DNA of 23,265 nt from a virus. The translations under genes and the position numbers were made by a program. The DNA lies in IMG/VR virus record IMGVR_UViG_3300021139_000154, positions 1 through 23,265 of that record; one strand, given 5' to 3'. Positions 1 to 6,704 of the stretch are shown here, piece by piece. The notes under the pieces are model-generated. The model was not told where the DNA came from, ran no database searches, and saw nothing but the letters and a program-made list of their open reading frames with translations. Positions within the stretch are counted from its first letter, which is position 1, and every line of letters begins with the position of its first letter.

Positions 1-372
1 AATGTCTTGTAGACCATAGGCCTTAACTTCTGGAAGCATTTCATAAACTTCATTTGCACAAGTGATTAAAGTTTCCATATCATCATAAAGAATCTTAATC
101 ATTTCTTCTGCATTTGGTGCTACTGTTTCATCTTTAATGTCAGCAAGAGCCAATACACGGGTTAGGCTAAAAGGAACAACTTCATGAAGTGTTCTCAAGC
201 CTTCACCTATGGTGTCGATCTCTCTGTAGAGTTCTTCATAAACATGCTTAAAAAGGTGATGATTGCCTAAAAAGCCATATCCTACCACATTAACATGGAA
301 ACCATGTGCTTTGGTATAGAGGATAAAGTTATTGGCCCAAAGGCGTTTTGTTGCGTCTTCTAATTTGCTCAT
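1..372 (-). CDS. Dps/ferritin-like protein, 3' end cut off by window edge
   Basis: Reading the minus strand from ATG at 372 gives 124 residues with no stop before the edge, so the C-terminus is missing. The sequence looks like a Dps-type ferritin (DNA-binding protein from starved cells): a short helix, then HGFHVNV (23-29), GNHHLF (36-41), YEELYREIDTIGEGLR (45-60) and a PFSLTRV turn. The known Dps ferroxidase ligands align with His26, His38, Asp53 and Glu57; the extra acidic ligand four residues after the second His in Listeria Dps is Lys42 here. Family role: dodecameric shells that oxidise Fe(II) with H2O2, store iron and sometimes bind DNA. The start overlaps the stop of the 94-residue gene (ATGA), so it is the last visible gene of the portal operon. 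Inferred role: protection of phage or host DNA from oxidative damage, or an unusual virion component. Confidence 0.8.
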   Translation of the reverse strand, partial: MSKLEDATKRLWANNFILYTKAHGFHVNVVGYGFLGNHHLFKHVYEELYREIDTIGEGLRTLHEVVPFSLTRVLALADIKDETVAPNAEEMIKILYDDMETLITCANEVYEMLPEVKAYGLQDI

Positions 373-653
373 AATTTTTTCTTCTTTATTCCTTCTGCAT
401 GGCGTAGATCATGGCTGTAAAGAAATTCTCCATCTTTCTTGGGAACTTCTCCGGCCTTTTCAGCAACACGAGCCGCAACTAGACGATTAACCACACGACC
501 ATTGCTAAGTTCAAACTCATGTTTTGCACCTTTTGCATCCTTACCTGCCTTCTTAATAAGTTCAGCATGGCTCCAAGCAGGACTAGGAGCTTCAATTATT
601 TTGCCGGACCTTTCAAGGATTGCAGGAACCTTGACAGTTAAAGGTTTATTCAT
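369..653 (-). CDS. hypothetical protein, 94 aa, basic
   Basis: A 94-residue lysine-rich protein of unknown function, ending in a run of lysines (IKKKKL). No membrane segment, signal peptide or recognisable catalytic motif is visible. Its start overlaps the end of the 56-residue gene by 8 bases and its TGA stop overlaps the ATG of the Dps-like gene, so it sits tightly inside the operon. Only a weak purine-rich stretch (AAGAGA) precedes the ATG, so translation is probably coupled to the gene before it. The position just after the portal in transcription order is where many phages carry small head-assembly or accessory proteins, but nothing in the sequence fixes the role. Confidence 0.7.
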   Translation of the reverse strand: MNKPLTVKVPAILERSGKIIEAPSPAWSHAELIKKAGKDAKGAKHEFELSNGRVVNRLVAARVAEKAGEVPKKDGEFLYSHDLRHAEGIKKKKL

Positions 654-816
654 TGTTGTGTCTCTTCAAGACTCGTGTTTTCGTAACATGGCTCTTGGGC
701 TTATGTGCTGTATTCAAGGCAATGGCCACAGCTTGATTGTGTGGTTTACCCGCCGCCATCTCCGTGGCAATATTCTGGCCTATGACCTTGGCTGAGTTTC
801 CTTGTTTTAATGGCAT
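646..816 (-). CDS. small conserved-type phage protein, 56 aa
   Basis: An uninterrupted 56-codon frame runs from ATG at 816 to TAA at 646. An AAGGA ribosome site precedes it and it overlaps the next gene by 8 bases. The protein begins MPLKQGNSAKVIGQNI and contains GKPHNQAVAIALNTA. A short N-terminal basic part followed by a GKP-x-x-QA-x-AIAL-x-x-A helix is a pattern I recognise from many small uncharacterised phage proteins near the portal or head genes. No function is known to me. It has many Lys/Arg/His residues and could bind nucleic acid, but that is inference. The region would otherwise be an unexplained gap between two genes of one operon. Confidence 0.75.
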   Translation of the reverse strand: MPLKQGNSAKVIGQNIATEMAAGKPHNQAVAIALNTAHKPKSHVTKTRVLKRHNNE

Positions 817-825
817 AATAGTTCC

Positions 826-1026
826 TTAAGCGTAGGTATCTTCGTCTGTTTGTCCTTCTACATGAATGACTTCACCTTGACGGTTATAGATTTTACTCTT
901 ATAACCATCGCGGTGTTCATTTTTTATAAAATTACGAGCATCCTCTTCACGAGTAAAGAAGCGTTCAATGGTTTCTAGCTTACCGCCTAACCATTTTTGA
1001 ATTTTTACTTTGTGATTAGTGACCAT
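826..1026 (-). CDS. hypothetical protein, 66 aa
   Basis: A 66-residue protein of unknown function. The pattern is a basic N-terminus (NHKVKIQKWLGGK), an alternating charged segment with FFTREEDARNFIKN, then KIYNRQGEVIHVEGQ near the end. This resembles a small alpha/beta fold with a C-terminal hairpin, of the kind found in many short phage proteins. It begins 3 bases after the stop of the 86-residue gene and lies 9 bases before the ATG of the 56-residue gene, so it belongs to the portal-downstream operon. No metal-binding or catalytic motif is seen. Confidence 0.65.
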   Translation of the reverse strand: MVTNHKVKIQKWLGGKLETIERFFTREEDARNFIKNEHRDGYKSKIYNRQGEVIHVEGQTDEDTYA

Positions 1027-1029
1027 GAC

Positions 1030-1290
1030 TTACTTCTTAGACCAGAATTTGTCGTCACCGCCTTGGTGATCTTCAATACCTTTTAAGATCTCACCTGATT
1101 CTACTGGACTCCAGGCTGGGTTAAGATCATGGTCAGGACCAATTTTTCCATTCATACGGCTCATATCAGCTGTAACGGTTGGAATTGCTAGTCGTGTATC
1201 ATTGGGAATACTTACCTTTCCCTTGTCTGTTGCACCATATTGTAATGGTTGATTTCCGTTTGGATTTACTCCGTTTGGTAACATTGGCAT
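1030..1290 (-). CDS. hypothetical protein, 86 aa
   Basis: An 86-residue protein rich in Pro, Gly, Asn and Asp (begins MPMLPNGVNPNGNQPLQYG), probably largely disordered, of unknown function. A near-perfect ribosome site (AAAGGAGG) lies about 6 bases before the ATG, inside the last codons of the upstream gene, so the start is well supported and this gene is probably well translated. Low-complexity, proline/asparagine-rich small proteins between portal and capsid genes occur in many phages and can be scaffold or head-completion factors, but nothing specific is visible here. Confidence 0.65.
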   Translation of the reverse strand: MPMLPNGVNPNGNQPLQYGATDKGKVSIPNDTRLAIPTVTADMSRMNGKIGPDHDLNPAWSPVESGEILKGIEDHQGGDDKFWSKK

Positions 1291-1291
1291 T

Positions 1292-1759
1292 TTAGCCTCC
1301 TTTAGTTGGTTTTAATGGGTTTGGACTCACCTTAGGTGGCCAATTTACATACAATGGTTTCTTCACGGGGTCTACACCCCCTGGAAAATTGTATCTCTTT
1401 GCTTCGGTGCTTTGTAAAGCACCATACATCTTATCGCTATTAGGACCATAGCTGTCAATCATTTGTTCAGGCATACGCTCGCCTTTGGTCCGCCAATTTA
1501 GAGCCTGTGCTGGATTGCCCATATCAGTTTCGGTGAATGGTTTACCAGGAACAATCATAGGAGCACCTTGGCGTCCCATAGGTGGTTCATAGTTGGGGCC
1601 AGCAAACAGGTTCATTTCGTTTTGATGCCAGTCGGTAGGCACAACATTTCCACTGTGCGTATCGATCTGGCTACCAGCACGGATTCGCTCCCGGCTATTC
1701 TTGTTGACATTCTTAGCTGTAAAGTTGATTGGATTTTTAGGAAGAATATTATCTTTCAT
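1292..1759 (-). CDS. hypothetical protein, 155 aa, after portal
   Basis: A 155-residue Pro/Asn/Gly-rich protein with few hydrophobic stretches and segments such as GPNYEPPMGRQGAPMIVPG and a proline/lysine-rich C-terminus. It is likely extended or disordered. Its ATG shares bases with the portal stop (TAATG), so the two are probably translationally coupled and present in related amounts. No protease, scaffold or capsid motif is recognised. Candidate roles by position are scaffolding, head-tail joining or a minor head component. All are inference. Confidence 0.65.
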   Translation of the reverse strand: MKDNILPKNPINFTAKNVNKNSRERIRAGSQIDTHSGNVVPTDWHQNEMNLFAGPNYEPPMGRQGAPMIVPGKPFTETDMGNPAQALNWRTKGERMPEQMIDSYGPNSDKMYGALQSTEAKRYNFPGGVDPVKKPLYVNWPPKVSPNPLKPTKGG

Positions 1760-3300
1760 TATGTAGGACTCCCAGCATTACGGCCAGCTCCGGCTGTTGT
1801 CATTCTTAAGTTAGGAACATTCAATGTTGTCTTACCTGTGGGCTGTGTAGATACCTTAATATTACCGTATTCGTCGACAGTAGCAGGGCCTGCCGCACTA
1901 GGTTCAACTTCATCAACATTGTAATTGCTAACTTCGCGTTTTAATTCTGCTTCATCCAGGCTAGGACCTGCGGCTTCTATAGATAAATCTTCAGCTAGTA
2001 ATTCAATCAATTTGCGATCAATCATAGCTAATACATCTGGACTTGTAGCACTTGCCTTAGCAACCTGCAACTTGGTGTATTCAGCGTTCTTATCTTGGAT
2101 ACCATAACTATCTTGGTACTTGACTGTGCCTGTCCACTCTTGTGCTTGATAGTGTGCAAATATGCGCCACATTTCTGTTTCAGCATCTTCTAGGTTACCG
2201 GCCATCTCAGCTAATTTGGCATTAAGCAATTGGAATTCAGTGGCCATTGCAACACCACTAAGCAATTTTTGTCCGCTTGCACGAACAGAACCTGTGTTGG
2301 CCATTAAGTCAATAGCGGCTGTACCATGTTCAATAGCCTTATAGATTCCATCTATTTGTGCGCCTGAAGTTTCTAACAAATATGGTTTTAAGCCTGGATC
2401 TAAATTCTCTGGCATGGCAACTATGCTACCAGCACCAGCTGAGGCCATAGTTTCATTAGTCTTAACCAATGATGGATGATTGTCTAAACGGATTGCCTGT
2501 TCTACTTCACTTAATTGATTGTAGATAAACTGTTGTGTCTTGGCAATATCCTGAATGGCTGAAACACCAAAACCTCTAACTAGACTCTTTTGATTGTAAA
2601 CAATAACTAGGGGAATAAAGCCTAATTGGTTTGGCACTACTGTTTCAGCTAGTTCTTCACGAGTATCATAGTTAACTTCGTGTGTTGTGATTGTATCTAC
2701 TGTCCATTCTTTAACAGTTTGTACAGATCCATTGATCTCTTCAACATATTTGACATAGACTAGTTCATAGCGTCCTGTTTCTCCACGCTCCCATCGCCAG
2801 TCTATAACAACTAATGGGCTTAGGATGGTAGCATATGGTCTAACACCAACAGCCATTTCGTCGGCTTTGGTAACAGCGCCAATATCAGGTTTGACCATTA
2901 AGACCCAGCAATGTCCGAATACGCTTGCCCATGTTGAAACTTCTTTCATAAAGCTATCAAGGTCGCGGCCATCAAGGTCTGCATCTTCTAGAAAATCTAA
3001 TGTTTCAGGAAGGCCTTCTAATGTGCCGAGATCACGCTCAGGTTTTTCCTGGAAGAGAAAGCTATTGTAGACATTGATGACCGACTTACAATGGTTATGC
3101 AATGGGGTTTGATCTAACCTTTGCCCATACTCCATGTCTGTTTCTAATTGATAGCGAGTTAAGAGTTGGTAGCGAGTATAATCCTCACCGCCCATATAGC
3201 TTACTAATAAGAAGCGCCAGTTGGCACGGTTGTAGTTGTAGAATCTATTGGGACTGGCTATGCGCCCCAGTTGTTCATCAACAATTTGAATTATACTCAT
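1759..3300 (-). CDS. portal protein
   Basis: This 513-residue protein matches the length and layout of siphovirus/podovirus-type portal proteins, which form the dodecameric ring at the capsid vertex through which DNA is packaged and to which the tail attaches. The N-terminal part has the familiar TPLHNHCKSVINVYNSFLF segment (about 65-83), then EDADLDGRDLDSFMKEVSTW (about 105-124) followed by ASVFGHCWVLMVKPD. The middle is beta-rich (clip/stem). The later part, GQKLLSGVAMATEFQLLNAK, leads into long helices that fit the wing and crown. The ATG overlaps the TerL stop (ATGA), the classical TerS-TerL-portal order. It resembles the portal class often labelled DUF4055-like rather than T4 gp20; that assignment is from memory, not from a search. 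Confidence 0.88.
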   Translation of the reverse strand: MSIIQIVDEQLGRIASPNRFYNYNRANWRFLLVSYMGGEDYTRYQLLTRYQLETDMEYGQRLDQTPLHNHCKSVINVYNSFLFQEKPERDLGTLEGLPETLDFLEDADLDGRDLDSFMKEVSTWASVFGHCWVLMVKPDIGAVTKADEMAVGVRPYATILSPLVVIDWRWERGETGRYELVYVKYVEEINGSVQTVKEWTVDTITTHEVNYDTREELAETVVPNQLGFIPLVIVYNQKSLVRGFGVSAIQDIAKTQQFIYNQLSEVEQAIRLDNHPSLVKTNETMASAGAGSIVAMPENLDPGLKPYLLETSGAQIDGIYKAIEHGTAAIDLMANTGSVRASGQKLLSGVAMATEFQLLNAKLAEMAGNLEDAETEMWRIFAHYQAQEWTGTVKYQDSYGIQDKNAEYTKLQVAKASATSPDVLAMIDRKLIELLAEDLSIEAAGPSLDEAELKREVSNYNVDEVEPSAAGPATVDEYGNIKVSTQPTGKTTLNVPNLRMTTAGAGRNAGSPT

Positions 3301-4571
3301 ACTCTATGTCCTTGTATTGTTGGGCCTTTATAAACACCCTGATGTCCCCAACGCTGTGTGTTTACTGGATACATCGATAAATCTCTCTTCACTGGGAATA
3401 GATAATCAACCATATACCCCAATGCATCATTCATATGGTCATAGCCACTGTCTTTATCTGGCTGTACTGTGCCTTCCTTATAGGTATGGCGCTCTAATGA
3501 TTCTATCGTGTATTTACATGAGTTTGCGATAAACAGGTGTCTTTTACCATCAGAACCGCATAATCTGGAATTGACAGCATTAATACGATCTCTAACTTGT
3601 GTATGAGCATTAGGGGCTTTGACTATGAATCCATTGTTAGCCAAGATAGATAAATCTGTCGCACCTCCTGCTGATGTCTTACGCTGTCTTGCCGCAGGAT
3701 CAGGATAGATCCACATTTTACTCTTGGGGTAACGCTCTTTTAGTTCGTCAGCCATTTCTTGTGTGTTGCTGGAGAACATTCTAATCTCATCGATAATGAA
3801 TAAATCATCATTACGGCGCACGGCAATTACAGCACTCATAGGATCAATGTTAAAGTCCATACCTATATAAAGCACATCAACATTGATATTCTCAGGTGGT
3901 GTTATTGTGTTCAGCTTACGGTCAAAAGCATAATAGATTCGGCCACTATAAGTTTCAAATGTAGCCATGAATTCTTGACGAAACTGTCTCTCATCAAGGT
4001 CACGCATTGCCGCATCTATTTCTGCCTTACTTACTTGCCCACCTTCAATAGTGGTGTACTGAAAACTCTTCCAAGCATCTGGGAACTCTTGTTCCATTTG
4101 ATACAGTTCATAGGCCCAGTTTGTAATACCTTTAGGAGTACCAATGAACATAGCTTTACCTTCACGATCAGCTAGTGTAGGACGCAATACTTCAAAGAAT
4201 GCTTCGGGATCCACATCGGCGAATTCGTCCATGATCAAATAGTCAAGTCCAACTCCACGCAAGCTGTCTTCATTGTCTGCACCTTTTAGTGCTATGGTTG
4301 ATCCATTCTTTAATTGGATACTGAGTTCACTTTCATTTGCCTTGCGGATCCAGCGTAGGTCAGAGAGTTTTTGTTTTAGTTTGCGCCAAACAATCATCTT
4401 GGCCTGTTTGTAAGTAGGTGCAACATACCATACTTCTTGGTCCGGGACTCTAGCGTGGAAACAAAGTTCTCTTATAGCCAAATGGGTCTTACCAAAGCGT
4501 CGCCCGGCCACAACAACCTTAAACCTATGGTTATCATCCGCGATAGTTTGTTGTGGAACGCTTAATGCCAT
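3297..4571 (-). CDS. terminase large subunit (packaging ATPase and nuclease)
   Basis: A 424-residue terminase large subunit, the motor that cuts the DNA concatemer and pumps it through the portal. The Walker A motif is GRRFGKT (23-29), Walker B is YLIMDE (111-116) with the catalytic Glu, and the coupling motif is FIGTPKG (143-149). The C-terminal RNase H-like nuclease shows Asp239 in IGMDF, an acidic pair in IIDEI (259-263) and Asp378/Asp382 in DHMNDALGY. The length is normal for the family. It starts on the stop of the coiled-coil/membrane gene (TAATG) and ends on the portal start (ATGA). It does not look like T4 gp17; the strategy (cos or pac) cannot be judged from motifs alone. Confidence 0.96.
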   Translation of the reverse strand: MALSVPQQTIADDNHRFKVVVAGRRFGKTHLAIRELCFHARVPDQEVWYVAPTYKQAKMIVWRKLKQKLSDLRWIRKANESELSIQLKNGSTIALKGADNEDSLRGVGLDYLIMDEFADVDPEAFFEVLRPTLADREGKAMFIGTPKGITNWAYELYQMEQEFPDAWKSFQYTTIEGGQVSKAEIDAAMRDLDERQFRQEFMATFETYSGRIYYAFDRKLNTITPPENINVDVLYIGMDFNIDPMSAVIAVRRNDDLFIIDEIRMFSSNTQEMADELKERYPKSKMWIYPDPAARQRKTSAGGATDLSILANNGFIVKAPNAHTQVRDRINAVNSRLCGSDGKRHLFIANSCKYTIESLERHTYKEGTVQPDKDSGYDHMNDALGYMVDYLFPVKRDLSMYPVNTQRWGHQGVYKGPTIQGHRV

Positions 4572-4858
4572 TAATGAGTTACAAATTTAATAATAGTTTC
4601 TAAATGGCCAAAGATCAAGCTGAGCATGGTCAAGGCAACGCCTCCAACCCATACCCATTTATTCTTAAAATCTTTTAGATCATCTAGAAGATCCATGACT
4701 CTAGCATGTTCTTTAGAATTTTCTTCGCGAACATGATCCAGTTGGTCGATTAATTTATTATGGCTTTCGGTAAGTGTATCACGAAGATCATCTATCTTCT
4801 CAGTGACACCATCCATCTTTGTTTCTAGTACTGCAACACGCTCATTAGTTGTAGGCAT
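4571..4858 (-). CDS. coiled-coil protein with C-terminal membrane segment (holin-like?)
   Basis: A 95-residue protein with a charged coiled-coil-like N-terminal two thirds (heptad-like Leu/Ile/Val spacing, about 5-65) and one hydrophobic helix near the C-terminus (WVWVGGVALTMLSLIFGHL, about 69-87). There is no signal peptide. This layout is like XhlA-type haemolysin/holin-associated proteins, which are membrane-anchored by a C-terminal helix and act in lysis. The unusual point is its place between the small and large terminase genes, overlapping both by a single base (TAATG). The topology is seen in the sequence; a lysis role is inference, and a membrane tether for packaging or assembly is an alternative. 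Confidence 0.72.
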   Translation of the reverse strand: MPTTNERVAVLETKMDGVTEKIDDLRDTLTESHNKLIDQLDHVREENSKEHARVMDLLDDLKDFKNKWVWVGGVALTMLSLIFGHLETIIKFVTH

Positions 4859-5367
4859 TATAATTCACCATCCGACCAAGGTAAAGGTTGATTTGCGGCT
4901 GAATCCTGGGGATTATCCGATTGGCCGAGGATATTTTTGCCCAGCCAAATTAGCAAAGTAGCGTTACCCGCCATAGCTACTTTAATCTGTGCTGAACGCA
5001 GTCTGCGTTTCAGTTCTGCACGGCCTTTTGCAATATAATCCGCAAAGTTGTATTTTAGGGTATCTGGCTTGACTTGGAACCAATCTGCCATCTCTTCTAG
5101 AGTACAGCCCATTGCGGCCAGCTTCCATACTTCATCAGGAGGTACAACCTTACGGTTTGCACCTCTCCCAACAACTAAGCCGTCCTTGGTAACTGTGCCC
5201 CATTTTGGCTGTTGGCGGGATCGATATTCCCATTTAACTGCGTATTCCTGAATGGGAGTCTCAGCCGGAATTTCACACGCACAGTCGTGTTCGTGTGAGC
5301 ATTCCGTGTTATTAACTGTATTGGGTGGGGTCGCGACTATAACGCCGCTGTCGATTATTGTGGCCAT
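4858..5367 (-). CDS. terminase small subunit
   Basis: A 169-residue protein with the hallmarks of small terminase, which binds the packaging site and regulates TerL. Residues 77-112 form a helix-turn-helix-like unit (DEVWKLAAMGCTLEEMADWF, then KPDTLKYNF), followed by the typical helix pair ending in AMAGNATLLIWLGKNILGQS (131-150). The first 40 residues hold three Cys and two His (CSHEHDCAC, 23-31), an unusual possible metal-binding patch. It stands immediately before the holin-like, TerL and portal genes. No good ribosome site is visible before the ATG, and an AATAAATA sequence lies 4 bases upstream of it. Confidence 0.85.
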   Translation of the reverse strand: MATIIDSGVIVATPPNTVNNTECSHEHDCACEIPAETPIQEYAVKWEYRSRQQPKWGTVTKDGLVVGRGANRKVVPPDEVWKLAAMGCTLEEMADWFQVKPDTLKYNFADYIAKGRAELKRRLRSAQIKVAMAGNATLLIWLGKNILGQSDNPQDSAANQPLPWSDGEL

Positions 5368-5401
5368 CTTGTATTTATTGGATGGCTTAAAAATCAGTCA
5401 A

Positions 5402-5617
5402 TTATTGTGGTAATTTAAGTAAGATTTGTCCTATGGCCGTACTAAGGACTTCTTCATTATGTTGTAGCTGTTTAATTAATTGATTCTGCTGTTGCAACAT
5501 TTTAGTAGCTTCTAATAACTGTTGCTGGCTTTCTCTTAAATTAGTTTCTAATAGGTTTATACGAACATTGTTCTGTATAAGCATATCGTAAGGGTCGATA
5601 TTAAACTGTATCATCAT
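5402..5617 (-). CDS. hypothetical coiled-coil protein, 71 aa
   Basis: A 71-residue protein dominated by glutamine- and leucine-rich heptads (about 20-60; for example LLEATKMLQQQNQLIKQL), predicted to form a coiled coil. The first of two consecutive Met codons is used here; GGAG lies 5-8 bases upstream of it. It overlaps the end of the preceding 142-residue gene by 17 bases. Function unknown. A 34-base gap separates it from the small terminase. Small coiled-coil proteins near terminases may oligomerise as packaging accessories, but there is no direct sign of that here. Confidence 0.65.
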   Translation of the reverse strand: MMIQFNIDPYDMLIQNNVRINLLETNLRESQQQLLEATKMLQQQNQLIKQLQHNEEVLSTAIGQILLKLPQ

Positions 5618-6029
5618 TTAGCTCCATTAGGTCGCTAAAATTATTTACTCGATTAAAAGTTTGTGTTAGGATAATAGCGTAATCTGTGCCTTCAAACAGC
5701 TTGTTCCAGCGTTCAATTGGGGCCATGGCAAAGTCTTTGGGTAAATTGTTTCTTTGCTTACCTTTGGCTTCATTGACCATATCTTGTATAATATCTAATA
5801 CACTACGATTAGTGCCCTGTGTGGTCTTAAAGCCTTTTAAGGGTTGTCTAATAAAGTAGTTCCAATCTGGGTCAAGTTCTATTGCATCGGCTATTTCTTG
5901 TACGCAATGTCTTATATGTTTGCACAATTCTTGGCGTTGTTCCAAGGTTTGCTTTACATAAGTGGTTGAATAATTAAAGCCTTCGCGGGGAAGCAATTTC
6001 TCTGTTCTTTGGTATCTGATTACTTTCAT
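5601..6029 (-). CDS. hypothetical protein, 142 aa
   Basis: A 142-residue protein of unknown function, mostly helical by composition, with a central QEIADAIELDPDWNYFIRQP segment and a C-terminal acidic tail (LMELNDDTV). There are no membrane segments or Cys clusters. Its ATG overlaps the TGA stop of the upstream gene (ATGA) and AAAGG lies about 11 bases upstream. It belongs to the run of small genes that precedes the terminase genes. No motif of a known enzyme family is seen. Confidence 0.65.
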   Translation of the reverse strand: MKVIRYQRTEKLLPREGFNYSTTYVKQTLEQRQELCKHIRHCVQEIADAIELDPDWNYFIRQPLKGFKTTQGTNRSVLDIIQDMVNEAKGKQRNNLPKDFAMAPIERWNKLFEGTDYAIILTQTFNRVNNFSDLMELNDDTV

Positions 6030-6424
6030 TTTGTTCTAGCCTTTCTTTTGTGAATATCCATGCCTCTAGTTCTATAGTTTGTTTTGCTTAATAATTGTTT
6101 ATATACGCCTTGTTTTTGGCATTGTTCTGTGCGGGTAATTAGGGTAATGTTGTCCTTTGTCCAGGCCTTTTCCCAGTCTATGCGGGTCATTACTAGATCA
6201 TCACCACCACGACCTCTTTGTTCCCAATAGCCATTCCACAGTTGGTAAAAGTCTTCAAAGTCTAATTCAAATTCTTCTTGGCGATATTTGGCCTGTGCTT
6301 TTACCTTGAGAAAGGGAATATACATGCTGTGTTTGTAAGGGTCCGGACCGCATTTCCAAACATGTGGTCTTTCAACACCTCTGGCATTGCCTCCCTTTGT
6401 TCTTTTAACTTTATCGATTGGCAT
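6026..6424 (-). CDS. hypothetical protein, 132 aa, basic, possibly HNH-like
   Basis: The best start is the ATG at 6424, preceded by a strong AAAGGAGG ribosome site (6431-6438). The longer frame to 6487 begins in the spacer, without a ribosome site, and is rejected. The 132-residue product is basic, with HVWKCGPDPYKHSMYIPF (21-38), an aromatic FEDFYQLWNGYW stretch (56-67), RGRGG, and TRIDWEKAWTKDNITLITR (80-98). The last segment resembles the D...W...N...I-T-R pattern of some small phage nuclease-like proteins, but no complete His-Asn-His core can be identified, so the name stays hypothetical. A TATAAATA element lies 27-34 bases upstream, which would make this the first gene of the packaging transcript. 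Confidence 0.7.
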   Translation of the reverse strand: MPIDKVKRTKGGNARGVERPHVWKCGPDPYKHSMYIPFLKVKAQAKYRQEEFELDFEDFYQLWNGYWEQRGRGGDDLVMTRIDWEKAWTKDNITLITRTEQCQKQGVYKQLLSKTNYRTRGMDIHKRKARTK

Positions 6425-6450
6425 TACTTGCCTCCTTTGATCTTGTAATA

Positions 6451-6458
6451 TATTTATA
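6451..6458 (-). promoter_or_regulatory. T4-late-promoter-like TATAAATA box
   Basis: An exact TATAAATA on the minus strand in the spacer between the 63- and 132-residue genes. Transcription beginning 6-7 bases beyond it would give a leader of about 20 bases containing the AAAGGAGG ribosome site of the 132-residue gene. TATAAATA is the known consensus of T4 late promoters read by gp55-containing RNA polymerase. The sequence and spacing are seen; use as a promoter is inference. Confidence 0.45.
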
Positions 6459-6483
6459 CTATATAATAAAAAACCGGTAGATA

Positions 6484-6675
6484 TCAAGCATTTCGGCTAT
6501 ATCGTTTCAAAATGTATTCAACATATCTTCTTTGCTTTTGACTGAGCTTTCGATTTTCTCGCCAATATTTCAAAACTCTAGCAATGAATTCAAATTGTCT
6601 AGCAGTAGTTTGCCAATGTAGTTCAGGATGGGTAAGCCAATGTTCGGCATCTTGCATTAATATCTCATCTATCAT
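6484..6675 (-). CDS. hypothetical protein, 63 aa
   Basis: A 63-residue basic, helix-rich protein (ends SQKQRRYVEYILKRYSRNA) of unknown function. Its first ATG has no visible ribosome site, and a second Met at residue 7 is possible. It is divergent from the glycosyltransferase: the two starts are only 29 bases apart, so promoter elements for both must overlap this gap or lie inside the neighbouring genes. The Arg/Lys-rich C-terminus could bind DNA, but no defined helix-turn-helix is recognised. Confidence 0.55.
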   Translation of the reverse strand: MIDEILMQDAEHWLTHPELHWQTTARQFEFIARVLKYWRENRKLSQKQRRYVEYILKRYSRNA

Positions 6676-6692
6676 ACAAATATTTAGTGGGT

Positions 6693-6700
6693 TATAAATA
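6693..6700 (+). promoter_or_regulatory. TATAAATA box 4 bases before the glycosyltransferase ATG
   Basis: An exact TATAAATA on the plus strand with TAAT between it and the ATG at 6705. If it were a T4-type late promoter, the transcript would start at or just inside the first codon, giving a leaderless message. No ribosome site is present before this ATG. The sequence match is certain; its function is doubtful. Confidence 0.25.
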
Positions 6701-6704
6701 TAAT

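Noticed and set aside
439-795. Plus-strand 118-codon frame opposite the small genes after the portal
   Set aside because: It is antisense to two overlapping minus-strand genes with good starts. The product has no recognisable features.
6425-6487. N-terminal extension of the 132-residue gene to 6487
   Set aside because: The extension covers the late-promoter-like box and the AAAGGAGG ribosome site, so translation must begin at 6424.
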